Shown here one piece after another: positions 1 to 7,868 of a stretch of 64,000 nt of DNA. The stretch is from Streptomyces sp. NBC_00670 (GTDB lineage: Bacteria; Actinomycetota; Actinomycetes; Streptomycetales; Streptomycetaceae). The notes under the pieces were generated by a model. That model did no database searches. It saw only the letters and a list, made by a program, of their open reading frames with translations, and was not told the origin of the DNA. Numbering within the stretch: position 1 is the first letter of the stretch; each line of letters opens with the position of its first letter. The position numbers were made by a program, and so were the translations under genes. The DNA is taken from the NCBI RefSeq assembly GCF_036226765.1, contig NZ_CP109017.1, positions 7,519,197-7,583,196 on the forward strand, in the 5' to 3' direction.

Positions 1-17
1 GCCGCCGATCTGCGGGC

Positions 18-243
18 TCAGTCCCGCACGCACTCCTCGATCAGGGCCGCGACGCGGCTCGTCGCCGGGGAGACGCGGTCCGTGCGGCGGGCCAGGAGGA
101 GGCCGACCGTCTCGGCGTCCGTCAGCGGCACATAGGTCACGCCCTCCAGGCTGAGGCTCCGCACCGACCGCGGGACGACCGCCACACCGTGCCCCGCCGC
201 GACGAACACGACCAGGGTCGCCGTCTCGCTGACCTCCACCAGG
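18..243 (-). pseudogene. LysR-type regulator, C-terminal stump
   Basis: This is the last ~75 codons of a LysR effector-binding domain. The run VSETATLVVFVAAGHGVAVV followed by a P-x-S pattern is the typical late part of the substrate-binding fold. The stop is at 18-20. Upstream of about 243 the match ends abruptly and the sequence becomes a CoA-transferase gene on the other strand, so the HTH and most of the sensor domain are missing. The stump probably remains from a deletion or inversion that also truncated pcaI. No function is expected. Confidence 0.7.
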
Positions 244-244
244 C

Positions 245-539
245 GGGCACCCTGCTGGCCGAGGGCAAGGAGACGCGCGAGATCGACGGACGCACCCACG
301 TCCTGGAGTACCCGATCACGGCCGACGCGGCGCTCATCGGCGCCCAGCGTGCCGACCGCATGGGCAACCTCGTCTACCGCAGGACCGCGCGCAACTTCGG
401 CCCGGTCATGGCGACCGCGGTGGCCACGGTGATCGCGCGGGTCCGCGAGATCGTCGAGACCGGCGCGCTCGACCCCGAGACCGTCGTCACCCCGAGCATC
501 TACGTCGACCGAGTGGTACCGGAGGGGGAGCGGGCATGA
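245..539 (+). pseudogene. pcaI: 3-oxoadipate CoA-transferase subunit A, 5'-truncated
   Basis: About 97 C-terminal codons of the alpha subunit of succinyl-CoA:3-ketoacid/3-oxoadipate CoA-transferase, which activates beta-ketoadipate in aromatic degradation. GTLLAEGKETREIDG, ADRMGNLVYRRTARNFGP and the IVETGALDPE tail are family features. The intact subunit is about 250 residues; here the 5' portion is lost at ~245, where it meets the inverted LysR stump. The stop overlaps the pcaJ start (ATGA at 536-539), preserving the ancestral operon coupling. Confidence 0.8.
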
Positions 540-931
540 ATCCGACCACGCGTCCCACGCGCGGTGACGCCCCGCTGGGCACGCATGACATCGCGGCCCT
601 GGTGGCCCGGGACATCCCCGCCGGGGCGTACGTGAATCTGGGCATGGGCCGGCCCACCCTCGTCGCCGACCACCTGCGACCCGGCTCGGGCGTCGTGCTG
701 CACACCGAGAACGGCATGCTCAACATGGGCCCGGCCGCCACGGGCGACGACATCGACCCGGACCTGACCGACGCCGGGAAGGTGCCCGTCACCGAGCTGC
801 CCGGGGCGGCGTACTTCCACCACGCGGACTCCTTCGCCATGATGCGCGGCGGACACCTGGACATCCGCGTCCTGGGCGCCTACCAGGTCTCCGCCGGGGG
901 AGACCTGGCCAACTGGCACACCGGGGCACCC
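536..931 (+). pseudogene. pcaJ: 3-oxoadipate CoA-transferase subunit B, 3'-truncated
   Basis: N-terminal ~132 codons of the beta subunit, coupled to pcaI by ATGA. The catalytic glutamate motif HTENGMLNMGP is present and the frame is good up to GDLANWHTGAP. There the family match stops; the frame runs on as unrelated low-complexity sequence to a stop at 1459. The intact protein is about 215 residues, so the last ~80 are missing. Both transferase genes are broken, so this copy of the step cannot work. Confidence 0.8.
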
Positions 932-956
932 TGGCGGTCTTCGCGGAAAGAGGGGA

Positions 957-1016
957 GAACGTTCGGTCTTGACAGGTGGGAGTCGAACCATGAAGCTGTG
1001 TCAAGACAGAACGTTC
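957..1016. promoter_or_regulatory. Inverted pair of 18-bp boxes, likely operator
   Basis: An 18-bp box at 957-974 (GAACGTTCGGTCTTGACA) is repeated in reverse complement at 999-1016 with one mismatch, separated by 24 bp. Each box holds the 8-bp palindrome GAACGTTC. The pair starts 26 bp after the pcaJ breakpoint and ends 40 bp before the DUF308 gene, so it probably controls that gene. It could instead be a transposon scar. The regulator is unknown. Confidence 0.6.
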
Positions 1017-1056
1017 AGTATCGATTCCCCCTCCGTCACAGCCCGAAAGGATCACC

Positions 1057-1638
1057 GTGCCCTCCTTGGACGTGCCGGCCGCCGGCCCCACCGCGGCCGT
1101 CGGCAGCTTCGCGCCGGCCCTGCGCCGGCTCTACCTCGTACGGTTCGGCTTCGCCGTCGTCTGGGCGGCCCTGCTGTTCGCCGACATGTCGCACCTCGGC
1201 GCCCTCGGCATCACCCTGCTCGTTCTCTATCCCCTGTTCGACGTCGCCGCGGCGATCGTCGACGCCCGTTCCTCCGGCGCCGGCGGAACGCTCCGCGGGT
1301 TGCAGACGAACATCGCGATCAGCACCGTCGCCGCGGCCGCCCTCGCCGTCGCCGGTGCCTCGGGAGTGCCGGCCGTCCTGCGTGTGTGGGGTGCCTGGGC
1401 CGTCGTCTCCGGAGCCGTCCAGTTGTTCGTCGGTCTCAGCCGCCGCAAGCGCCGGATGAGCGGCCAGTGGCCGATGATGCTCAGCGGCGGCATCTCCGTA
1501 CTGGCCGGAACGCAGTTCTTCCTGGGCGCCTCCGCCTCGGATCCTAAGCTGACCAACCTGGGCGGCTACGCCCTCCTCGGCGGCATCTTCTTCCTCGTCT
1601 CGGCGCTGCGCCTCGGCCGCACCCGCCAGGCGGACTGA
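1057..1638 (+). CDS. DUF308/HdeD-like integral membrane protein
   Basis: A 193-residue protein made mostly of hydrophobic helices (about six segments, the first near residues 28-50) with short polar links such as SRRKRRMSG. This matches the DUF308/HdeD-like family of small membrane proteins, whose biochemical role is not known. The GTG start lies just after an AAGGA element. The stop is one base before the ATG of the molybdopterin oxidoreductase, so the two are probably co-transcribed and coupled. The paired GAACGTTC boxes upstream suggest the operon is inducible. Confidence 0.7.
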   Translation: MPSLDVPAAGPTAAVGSFAPALRRLYLVRFGFAVVWAALLFADMSHLGALGITLLVLYPLFDVAAAIVDARSSGAGGTLRGLQTNIAISTVAAAALAVAGASGVPAVLRVWGAWAVVSGAVQLFVGLSRRKRRMSGQWPMMLSGGISVLAGTQFFLGASASDPKLTNLGGYALLGGIFFLVSALRLGRTRQAD

Positions 1639-1639
1639 C

Positions 1640-3211
1640 ATGGGCGGCACATCGCTCGACACCCCCGCCAGGACGCGCCCGGCCGGCCGCGTCGGGCGCG
1701 TCGCGCGGGGCGCGCTGGTCGGCCTGGTGGCCGGCGGCGCGGGCCTGGCGGTCGGTGAACTGGTCGCGGTGGCCACGGGGGAGGCCTCCGCGCCGGTGAC
1801 GGCGGTCGGGAACTGGGCGATCAGCATCACGCCCACCTGGCTCGAACAGTTCGCGATCCGCAACTTCGGCAGCAACGACAAGACGGTGCTGCTGACCGGC
1901 GTCTACACGACGATCGGCATGGGGGCGGCCGCCACCGGCGTACTCGCCCGCGCCCGGCCGACCCTCGCGAGCGTGCTGACCGCCGCGTTCGGCGTCGTCG
2001 GCGCGATCGCCGCCGTCACCCGGCCGACGGCGGGCACCAGCTGGCTGTTTCCCTCACTGTGCGCAGGCGTCGCCGCGGCGCTGGTGTTGTGGCGGCTGAC
2101 CCTCCTGTCACGCAAGGAGTCGCAGCCGTCCGCGGAGTCGGGCGAGAGGCGCCGCTTCGTGATCGGCGCACTCGGTACGACCGCGGGCGCGCTGGTGGCC
2201 GGATACGGCGGCAAGGAGTGGATCGAGAAGCGCTACGACGTCGCGAAGGCGCGCGCCAAGGTGGTGCTGCCGACACCGGCCACCGTGCTGCCCGAACCGC
2301 CCGCCTCGGTGCATGCGAAGGTCCGCGGCCTCGGTCCCTTCTTCACCCCCACCTCGGAGTTCTACCGGGTCGACACGGCACTCGCCGTTCCGCGCGTGGA
2401 CCCGAGGGACTGGAAGCTGAGGATCCACGGCATGGTGGACCGCCCGTTCGAGATCACGTTCGACGAACTGCTCTCCTACCGGTTCGAAGAACACGACATG
2501 ACCCTGACCTGTGTGTCGAACCCGGTCGGCGGACCGTACGTCGGCAACGCGCGCTGGCTCGGCACGCCGCTTGCGCCCCTGCTGCGCCGCGCCGGTGTCC
2601 ACCGTGGAGCGGACATGATCCTGTCCACCTCCACCGACGGGATGACGATCGGCTCGCCGGTCGAAGCGGTGCTCGACGGCCGGCAGGCCATGCTGGCGAT
2701 CGCGATGAACGGCGAGGTGCTGCCGACCCAGCACGGCTTCCCCTGCCGAATGCTGATTCCGGGCCTGTACGGATACGTGTCGGCCACCAAATGGCTGACC
2801 GATCTGCACCTCACCACCTTCGCGGCCTCCGACGCGTACTGGACACCACGCGGCTACTCGCCGCAGGCCCCGGTCAAGACCGCGTCCCGGATCGACGTGC
2901 CGCGGAGCGGGGCGACGGTTCCGGCCGGAACCGTGACGCTCGCCGGGACGGCCTGGGCCACCCACCGCGGCGTCGCCGCCGTGGAGGTGCGGATCGACAA
3001 CGGTCCCTGGCGGGAGGCGACGCTGACGGCGGCGGACACCCCGGACACCTGGCGGCAGTGGTCGTACGAGTGGACGAACGCGCCCAAGGGTTCGCACAAG
3101 GTCGGGGTGCGCGCGACCGACGCCACCGGCGCCGTGCAGACCTCCGCCGTCCAGGGCGTGGTGCCGAACGGCGCCACCGGCCACCACACCCTCACCGTCG
3201 AGGTCTCCTGA
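1640..3211 (+). CDS. Membrane-anchored molybdopterin-dependent oxidoreductase, sulfite oxidase type
   Basis: A 523-residue protein. Residues ~20-165 form about four membrane helices, and a further hydrophobic segment near 180-200 follows an RRRF sequence. Residues ~230-420 are the oxidoreductase molybdopterin domain. The likely cofactor-ligating cysteine is Cys291 in TCVSNPVGG. The C-terminal ~100 residues are an Ig-like Mo-co dimerisation domain. The family transfers oxygen or electrons at an outward-facing Moco; the substrate cannot be read from sequence. Fusion of a multi-helix anchor to the catalytic domain suggests direct coupling to a membrane electron carrier. It is followed by a secreted lipoprotein gene. 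Confidence 0.85.
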   Translation: MGGTSLDTPARTRPAGRVGRVARGALVGLVAGGAGLAVGELVAVATGEASAPVTAVGNWAISITPTWLEQFAIRNFGSNDKTVLLTGVYTTIGMGAAATGVLARARPTLASVLTAAFGVVGAIAAVTRPTAGTSWLFPSLCAGVAAALVLWRLTLLSRKESQPSAESGERRRFVIGALGTTAGALVAGYGGKEWIEKRYDVAKARAKVVLPTPATVLPEPPASVHAKVRGLGPFFTPTSEFYRVDTALAVPRVDPRDWKLRIHGMVDRPFEITFDELLSYRFEEHDMTLTCVSNPVGGPYVGNARWLGTPLAPLLRRAGVHRGADMILSTSTDGMTIGSPVEAVLDGRQAMLAIAMNGEVLPTQHGFPCRMLIPGLYGYVSATKWLTDLHLTTFAASDAYWTPRGYSPQAPVKTASRIDVPRSGATVPAGTVTLAGTAWATHRGVAAVEVRIDNGPWREATLTAADTPDTWRQWSYEWTNAPKGSHKVGVRATDATGAVQTSAVQGVVPNGATGHHTLTVEVS

Positions 3212-3315
3212 CGGCCACGACCGGCGGCGTGCCCATGCTTCCGCGAGCCGGTCCACCTCACCACCACGACTCGCGACGACCACATCTCGCGTCGCACTCA
3301 CACACAAGGATGGTC

Positions 3316-3879
3316 ATGCTCCGTACGACTTCCCTGCGCACGCTCGGCCTCGGCCTCTCCCTCGCCGCCCTGGCGACGTTCGCGGCAGCATGCGGTGACT
3401 CCTCCGACGACTCGTCGTCCACCGGTGCGAAGACGGCGTCCACGGCGCCGGACTCGGGTGCGAAGCCGGACGCGGGAGCGGCGCCGGACCCGGGTGCGAA
3501 GTCGGACCCGGGATCCGAACTGGTCCTGAAGACCGCGAAGGGCAGCGCCGGCATCTGGCTCACCGACACGGCCGGGCGCACGCTGTACCTGAACACCGAC
3601 GACAAGAAGACGGCGTCCCACTGCTACGACGCGTGCGCCAAGAAGTGGCCGCCGCTCACGACGACCAAGCCGGTGACCGTGACCGGCAAGTACACCGTGC
3701 CGAGCAGCCTGGGCACCATCAAGCGGACCGACGGCACGAAGCAGGTCACCTACGGAGGCCACCCGCTGTACTACTACACAGGCGACACCGAGCCCCACCA
3801 GATCAAGGGCCAGGGCGTCGACAACAAGTGGTTCCTCATCGGACCCATCGCCAACATCATGAACGGCTCCAAGCCGTAA
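3316..3879 (+). CDS. Secreted-repeat lipoprotein (Yx4D/COG4315 type)
   Basis: A 187-residue lipoprotein. The signal peptide ends in the lipobox ATFAAAC near residue 24, followed by a low-complexity Ser/Ala/Asp/Lys linker with degenerate PDxGAK repeats. The globular part holds two copies of the secreted-repeat pattern (GRTLYLNTDDKK...CYDACAKKWPPL and HPLYYYTGD), with a Cys pair that could form a disulfide. ATG 3316 is preferred over 3310 because ACAAGGA sits 6 bp before it. The family is linked to extracellular electron or redox functions, but its role is not established. It probably partners the upstream oxidoreductase. Confidence 0.8.
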   Translation: MLRTTSLRTLGLGLSLAALATFAAACGDSSDDSSSTGAKTASTAPDSGAKPDAGAAPDPGAKSDPGSELVLKTAKGSAGIWLTDTAGRTLYLNTDDKKTASHCYDACAKKWPPLTTTKPVTVTGKYTVPSSLGTIKRTDGTKQVTYGGHPLYYYTGDTEPHQIKGQGVDNKWFLIGPIANIMNGSKP

Positions 3880-3908
3880 CAACCACCCGTGTGCGCAGGG
3901 TAGTTCCT

Positions 3909-3941
3909 CCGGGCCCGCTGGTGAACCACCAGCGGGCCCGG
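3909..3941. terminator. Strong hairpin after the lipoprotein gene
   Basis: Perfect 15-bp arms (3909-3923 and 3927-3941) close on a 3-nt loop, 29 bp past the lipoprotein stop. There is no U-tract, as is usual in this genus. It can also serve the minus-strand SDR remnant that ends at 3961. Confidence 0.8.
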
Positions 3942-3960
3942 GCACGAACGGTGGCGGTGT

Positions 3961-4190
3961 TCACGCCTCCGCGTCGGTGGCGACCCGGTAGCAGTCGCTG
4001 CCCAGCACCAGCTTCATCGGGGCCGGCCCCCGGGACACGCTGTCGATCACCTTCGCCGCGACCTCGACCGGATCGCCCGGCACCGGAACGGCCGTGTCCT
4101 TTCGGTGACGTCGAGATGCCCGAGCCAGAACCGGTCCCCGTATCTCGCCCGCAGGTCGTCGACCGCCCCCTTCCACCGGACCGTTGCGGG
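3961..4190 (-). pseudogene. SDR oxidoreductase remnant with internal deletion
   Basis: Two non-contiguous parts of one short-chain dehydrogenase lie side by side. The 5' part (~4100-4180) reads DDLRARYGDRFWLGHLDVTE, the end of the second Rossmann strand. The 3' part (3961-~4100) reads GDPVEVAAKVIDSV then LVLGSDCYR, the C-terminal tail. The central NNAG, Ser and YxxxK regions are absent and the reading frame changes at the join. Nothing recognisable precedes ~4190. Confidence 0.65.
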
Positions 4191-4517
4191 TCTGCCGGCC
4201 GGCCACGGCCCGCGCCGGGTGCCGGTACAGCGACGTACTGGCCGCCAACCGTCCGGCCCGGGTCCTGTCGCCGGGCCTGGAGTCGGGAATCAACCGGCTG
4301 CATACGGCATCCGCAGGTCGGCCCGATGGAACCCCTGGTCGAAAAGCCGCCCGGCGGTGCTCTTTTCACATCCCACACTGCTGAATGCCAGCACCAGTAG
4401 CTGTTGGATTTCTGGATCAGTGATTTCTAGAGTGAGCGGGCGACGTCGCACGGCACCGTCTCCGCGCGAAGACGTCCAGGAGAAACACGCACAAGGATGT
4501 CCAGGAGGAGGGAACTC

Positions 4518-5375
4518 ATGCGGCAGCGCACCATCGGTGAGCGGACCGTCTCCGCGGTCGGCCTCGGCGGGATGCCGATGTCGATCGAGGGGCGCCCGGA
4601 CGCACAGCGTTCGATCGCCACGATTCACGCCGCGCTCGACGCCGGCGTCACCCTGATCGACACGGCCGACGCCTACCACCGCGACGCGCACGAGGTCGGC
4701 CACAACGAGGAACTCATCGCCCGGGCGCTGCGCGAGTACGGCGCGGGCGCCGCCGACGTGCTCGTGGCGACGAAGGGCGGTCACCTGCGCCCCGGCGACG
4801 GATCGTGGACGCGCAACGGAGACCCGCAGTACCTCAAGCGCGCGGCGAAGGAGTCCGCCCGCCGGCTCGGCGTCGACGCGATCGGCCTCTACCAGTTCCA
4901 CCGCCCCGACCCCGCCGTGCCCTACGCCGACTCCGTCGGCGCGCTCCGCGAGCTGCTGGAGGAGGGCGTGATCCTGATGGCCGGCATCTCCAACGCCGAC
5001 ATCACCCGGATCGACGTGGCCCGCGAGGTGCTCGGCGGCCGGCTCGTGTCGGTGCAGAACCAGTTCTCGCCCGCGTTCCGCTCCAGCCTGCCGGAGCTCG
5101 AGCACTGCGCCGACCTCGGTATCGCGTTCCTGCCGTGGAGCCCGCTGGGCGGCATCGGCAACGCGAAGGACCTCGCGGAGCGCCACGGAGCGTTCCAGCA
5201 GGTCGCCGACGAGACCGGCGCGAGCGTCCACCGGGTCGCCCTCGCGTGGGAGCTCGCGCTGGCACCCGTCGTCATCCCGATCCCCGGCGCCTCGCGCCCC
5301 GAGAGCATCCGTGACTCGGCCGCCGCGGCCGACCTCGAACTCACGGCCGACCAGATCGCACGCCTGTCCGCCTGA
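4518..5375 (+). CDS. Aldo/keto reductase
   Basis: A 285-residue TIM-barrel NADPH-dependent carbonyl reductase. The catalytic tetrad can be read as Asp and Tyr in DTADAYH, Lys in VATKGGH and His in YQFHRPD. The nucleotide-binding end is present as IPGASRPESI. ATG 4518 is chosen because AGGAGGG ends 7 bp upstream; an in-frame ATG 21 bp earlier has no such site. A second, unrelated-subfamily aldo/keto reductase follows after a 15-bp repeat tract. The substrate is unknown. Confidence 0.85.
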   Translation: MRQRTIGERTVSAVGLGGMPMSIEGRPDAQRSIATIHAALDAGVTLIDTADAYHRDAHEVGHNEELIARALREYGAGAADVLVATKGGHLRPGDGSWTRNGDPQYLKRAAKESARRLGVDAIGLYQFHRPDPAVPYADSVGALRELLEEGVILMAGISNADITRIDVAREVLGGRLVSVQNQFSPAFRSSLPELEHCADLGIAFLPWSPLGGIGNAKDLAERHGAFQQVADETGASVHRVALAWELALAPVVIPIPGASRPESIRDSAAAADLELTADQIARLSA

Positions 5376-5384
5376 CGCGTCCAG

Positions 5385-5467
5385 GCCACGCACCTCACAG
5401 GCCGCGCACCTCCAGGTCACACACCTCCAAGCCACACACCTCCAAGCCACACACCTCCAAGCCACAC
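5385..5467. repeat. 15-bp tandem repeats between two reductase genes
   Basis: About five units with period 15 (the first is 16 bp). The last three are near-identical copies of GCCACACACCTCCAA, starting at 5416, 5431 and 5446, with degenerate units before them and a partial unit at 5461. The tract fills nearly the whole gap between the reductase stop (5375) and the next start (5480). On the minus strand it is G-rich. Confidence 0.9.
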
Positions 5468-5479
5468 CGAAAGAGCCAT

Positions 5480-6412
5480 ATGAAGACCTTCACCCTGCCC
5501 GGCACCGACATGGTGGTCCCGAACGTCGTCCTCGGTCTGATGCGCATCCAGGAGATGAGCGACGAGGCGGTGCGCACGCTCGTGCACACGGCGCGCGACG
5601 CCGGCATCACCTTCCTCGACCACGCGGACGTGTACGGCTCGGACACGCACGGCTGCGAGCGCCGGTTCGCGGAAGCACTGGGACTCAGCTCGTCGGAGCG
5701 CGAACAGTTCGTCATCCAGTCCAAGGCCGGCATCGTGCGGGACGGCCCGTACTTCGACTTCTCCCACGAGCACATCGTGCGGTCGGTGAACGGCTCGCTC
5801 GAGGCGCTCGGCACCGACTACCTCGACATCCTGCTGCTGCACCGCCCCGACGCGCTCGTCGAGCCGGAGGAGGTGGCCCGCGCCTTCGACGAGCTGTCGG
5901 CGGCGGGCAAGGTGCGTGCCTTCGGCGTCTCCAACCAGACGCCCCGGCAGCTCGACCTGCTGCGCAAGTACGTCCGGCAGCCGATCGTCGCCAACCAGTT
6001 GCAGCTGTCGATCACCCACGCGCCGATGATCGCGCAGGGTGTCGCCGCGAACATGCAGGGCCTGGACCAGTCGCTCGTGCGTGACGACGGAATCGTCGAC
6101 TACTGCCGCCTGCACGACATCACCATCCAGGCGTGGTCGCCCTTCCAGGCCGGGTTCTTCGACGGCCCGTTCATCGGCTCCGAGCGCCATCCCGAGCTGA
6201 ACGCCGTGATCGACCGGCTGAGCGAGAAGTACGGCGTGCCGGCCGAGGCGATCGCGGTCGCCTGGATCACGCGCCACCCCGCGCGGATGCAGGTGGTGCT
6301 GGGCACCACCACACCGGAGCGGGTCACGGCCGCCGCGCTCGGCTCGGACCTCCCGCTCACCCGCTCCGAGTGGTACGAACTGTTCCGCGCCGCCGGCTAC
6401 ACGGTGCCGTAA
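5480..6412 (+). CDS. Aldo/keto reductase, YdhF-like
   Basis: A 310-residue aldo/keto reductase of the YdhF-like oxidoreductase group. Tetrad residues are seen in DHADVYGSD (Asp, Tyr), VIQSKAGI (Lys) and LLLHRPD (His). The cofactor end reads VLGTTTPERV. GAAAGAG lies just before ATG 5480. It follows the first reductase in the same direction across the repeat tract, so the two may share a transcript. A strong hairpin downstream ends the unit. Confidence 0.85.
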   Translation: MKTFTLPGTDMVVPNVVLGLMRIQEMSDEAVRTLVHTARDAGITFLDHADVYGSDTHGCERRFAEALGLSSSEREQFVIQSKAGIVRDGPYFDFSHEHIVRSVNGSLEALGTDYLDILLLHRPDALVEPEEVARAFDELSAAGKVRAFGVSNQTPRQLDLLRKYVRQPIVANQLQLSITHAPMIAQGVAANMQGLDQSLVRDDGIVDYCRLHDITIQAWSPFQAGFFDGPFIGSERHPELNAVIDRLSEKYGVPAEAIAVAWITRHPARMQVVLGTTTPERVTAAALGSDLPLTRSEWYELFRAAGYTVP

Positions 6413-6456
6413 CCGTCGTCCACTCCCGGGACGCTCTGCGCAGCCGACGGCTGACG

Positions 6457-6489
6457 CCGCCCCCGGCCCATGCCCTGGGCCGGGGGCGG
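6457..6489. terminator. Bidirectional hairpin between convergent genes
   Basis: Perfect 14-bp arms (6457-6470 and 6476-6489) with a 5-nt loop, between the convergent aldo/keto reductase (ends 6412) and SDR gene (ends 6531). It is positioned to end both transcripts. Confidence 0.85.
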
Positions 6490-6530
6490 TCTCGCGGTGC
6501 CGTGCCGCCGGGGCCGAGGCGTCCGTCCCC

Positions 6531-7259
6531 TCAGGCCGCCATCAGCGCCGCCAGGGCTCGGTCCATCGCGGCGTTCAGCTCTTCCGGCGCCAGGGGCAGC
6601 CGCGACTTGACGTCCCGGCTCCACTGGTCGGCGAGAACCTCGGCGCAGCCGGCCTCGACCCCGTCGAGCGCCGCGTCGGCCAGGTCCGACGGAGCGATCT
6701 TGGCCACGGGCCAGCCCGCGGCCATGTCGGTGTCGGCCAGGCCGAGGTGCACCGCCGTGACGAGCGTGCCCTGCTCGGCCAGCTCCAGACGGACGCCGTT
6801 GGTCATGGCCCAGGCGGCGGCCTTGGACAGGTGATACGCGCCGGCACCCCTGCCCCCGAACCACGACATGGCGGAGAGGACGTTGACGATCGCGCCCCCG
6901 CCGTTCCCGGCGAGCGCCGGCGCGAACGCCCGGATCATCTCCAGGTGGCCGAACATGTTGGTCTCCAGTTCGTGCCGCACCGCGTCCGGCGAACCGGTCA
7001 CCAGATCGGCACCCGTGCTGACACCCGCGTTGTTGATCAGCAGTGAGACGTCCGGGGCGGCCTCGGCGGTGGCCCGCACGGATGCGGGGTCGGTGATGTC
7101 GAGGGGCAGCACCTCGACGCCGGGCAGGTCCACGGTCTCCGGCCGGCGGGCCGTCGCGTAGACCTTGCGGGCGCCCCGTTCGAGCAGACGCTGGGAAAAG
7201 GCGCGGCCCAGGCCGCGGTTGGCGCCGGTGACAAGGGCGACGGAGTTGTTGATGTCCAT
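6531..7259 (-). CDS. SDR family oxidoreductase
   Basis: A 242-residue classical short-chain dehydrogenase. It has the dinucleotide motif TGANRGLG near residue 11, NNAG in LLINNAGVS, and the catalytic YHLSK. It starts at ATG 7259, divergent from a MerR regulator; a 16-bp palindrome sits between the starts. That layout suggests the regulator controls this enzyme. The substrate is unknown. Confidence 0.88.
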   Translation of the reverse strand: MDINNSVALVTGANRGLGRAFSQRLLERGARKVYATARRPETVDLPGVEVLPLDITDPASVRATAEAAPDVSLLINNAGVSTGADLVTGSPDAVRHELETNMFGHLEMIRAFAPALAGNGGGAIVNVLSAMSWFGGRGAGAYHLSKAAAWAMTNGVRLELAEQGTLVTAVHLGLADTDMAAGWPVAKIAPSDLADAALDGVEAGCAEVLADQWSRDVKSRLPLAPEELNAAMDRALAALMAA

Positions 7260-7276
7260 GCCCGGTACGCTAAAAG

Positions 7277-7292
7277 CTGACGCCAACGTCAG
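7277..7292. promoter_or_regulatory. MerR-type operator
   Basis: The perfect inverted repeat CTGACG-CCAA-CGTCAG lies in the 75-bp gap between the divergent SDR and MerR genes. MerR proteins bind such dyads within promoters with long spacers, so this is the probable control site for both genes. Confidence 0.7.
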
Positions 7293-7334
7293 AGGCAAGT
7301 GCCGATCATCAGACCCGGGGTGAGAGGAATCACC

Positions 7335-7712
7335 ATGTCTGCCACAGTGGACGCGACCGAGCGGCTGATCCGCATCGGCGAGGTGGCACGGGGCGCCGGT
7401 GTCTCCGTGCGCGCCGTGCGCTACTACGAGCAGCAGGGGCTGCTCACCCCGGAGCGCAGCCCGTCGGGCCAGCGCCTGTACCGGCAGGACGCCATCCCGC
7501 TGGTCCGTTTCTTCCAGCAGATGTACGCCGCCGGCCTGACCAGCCGACGGATCACCGAACTCCTTCCGTGCTGGGACGCCGGACACACCGACGCCGACCA
7601 ACGAGCCATGCTGCGCGTCGAACGCGAGCGCATCCAGGCCAAGATCGAAGACCTGCAGGCCGCCCGGGACCGCCTCGACGAGGTCATCGCCCTCACGGAC
7701 ACGCACCCTTGA
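7335..7712 (+). CDS. MerR family transcriptional regulator
   Basis: A 125-residue protein with an N-terminal winged helix (IGEVARGAGVSVRAVRYYEQ) and a C-terminal coiled coil used for dimerisation (residues ~85-120). The short effector tail has a single Cys (LLPCWDAG), so metal sensing by a Cys pair is not obvious. GAGAGGA precedes ATG 7335. It is divergent from an SDR gene with a dyad operator between them, which makes the SDR its probable target. Confidence 0.88.
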   Translation: MSATVDATERLIRIGEVARGAGVSVRAVRYYEQQGLLTPERSPSGQRLYRQDAIPLVRFFQQMYAAGLTSRRITELLPCWDAGHTDADQRAMLRVERERIQAKIEDLQAARDRLDEVIALTDTHP

Positions 7713-7868
7713 CGTCCTTTTTCGCCAACGCCGCGCGCTGCGTATGGGAGTCTCCGAGGCCGGTAGAGATACCGGACCTGGTGCCCAGCGGCCGGCGGGT
7801 GGACGAGGCGGCGCAGTCGGGTGGAACAGCCGGACGGAGCCCGCCGGCAGCCTGCCGGCCAGGGCGGG

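Noticed and set aside
4200..4517. Further relic upstream of the SDR remnant
   Set aside because: Fragments in several frames look partly protein-like, but none could be tied to a family.
5385..5467. Possible regulatory RNA or CRISPR
   Set aside because: Simple 15-bp tandem repeats without spacers or conserved fold.
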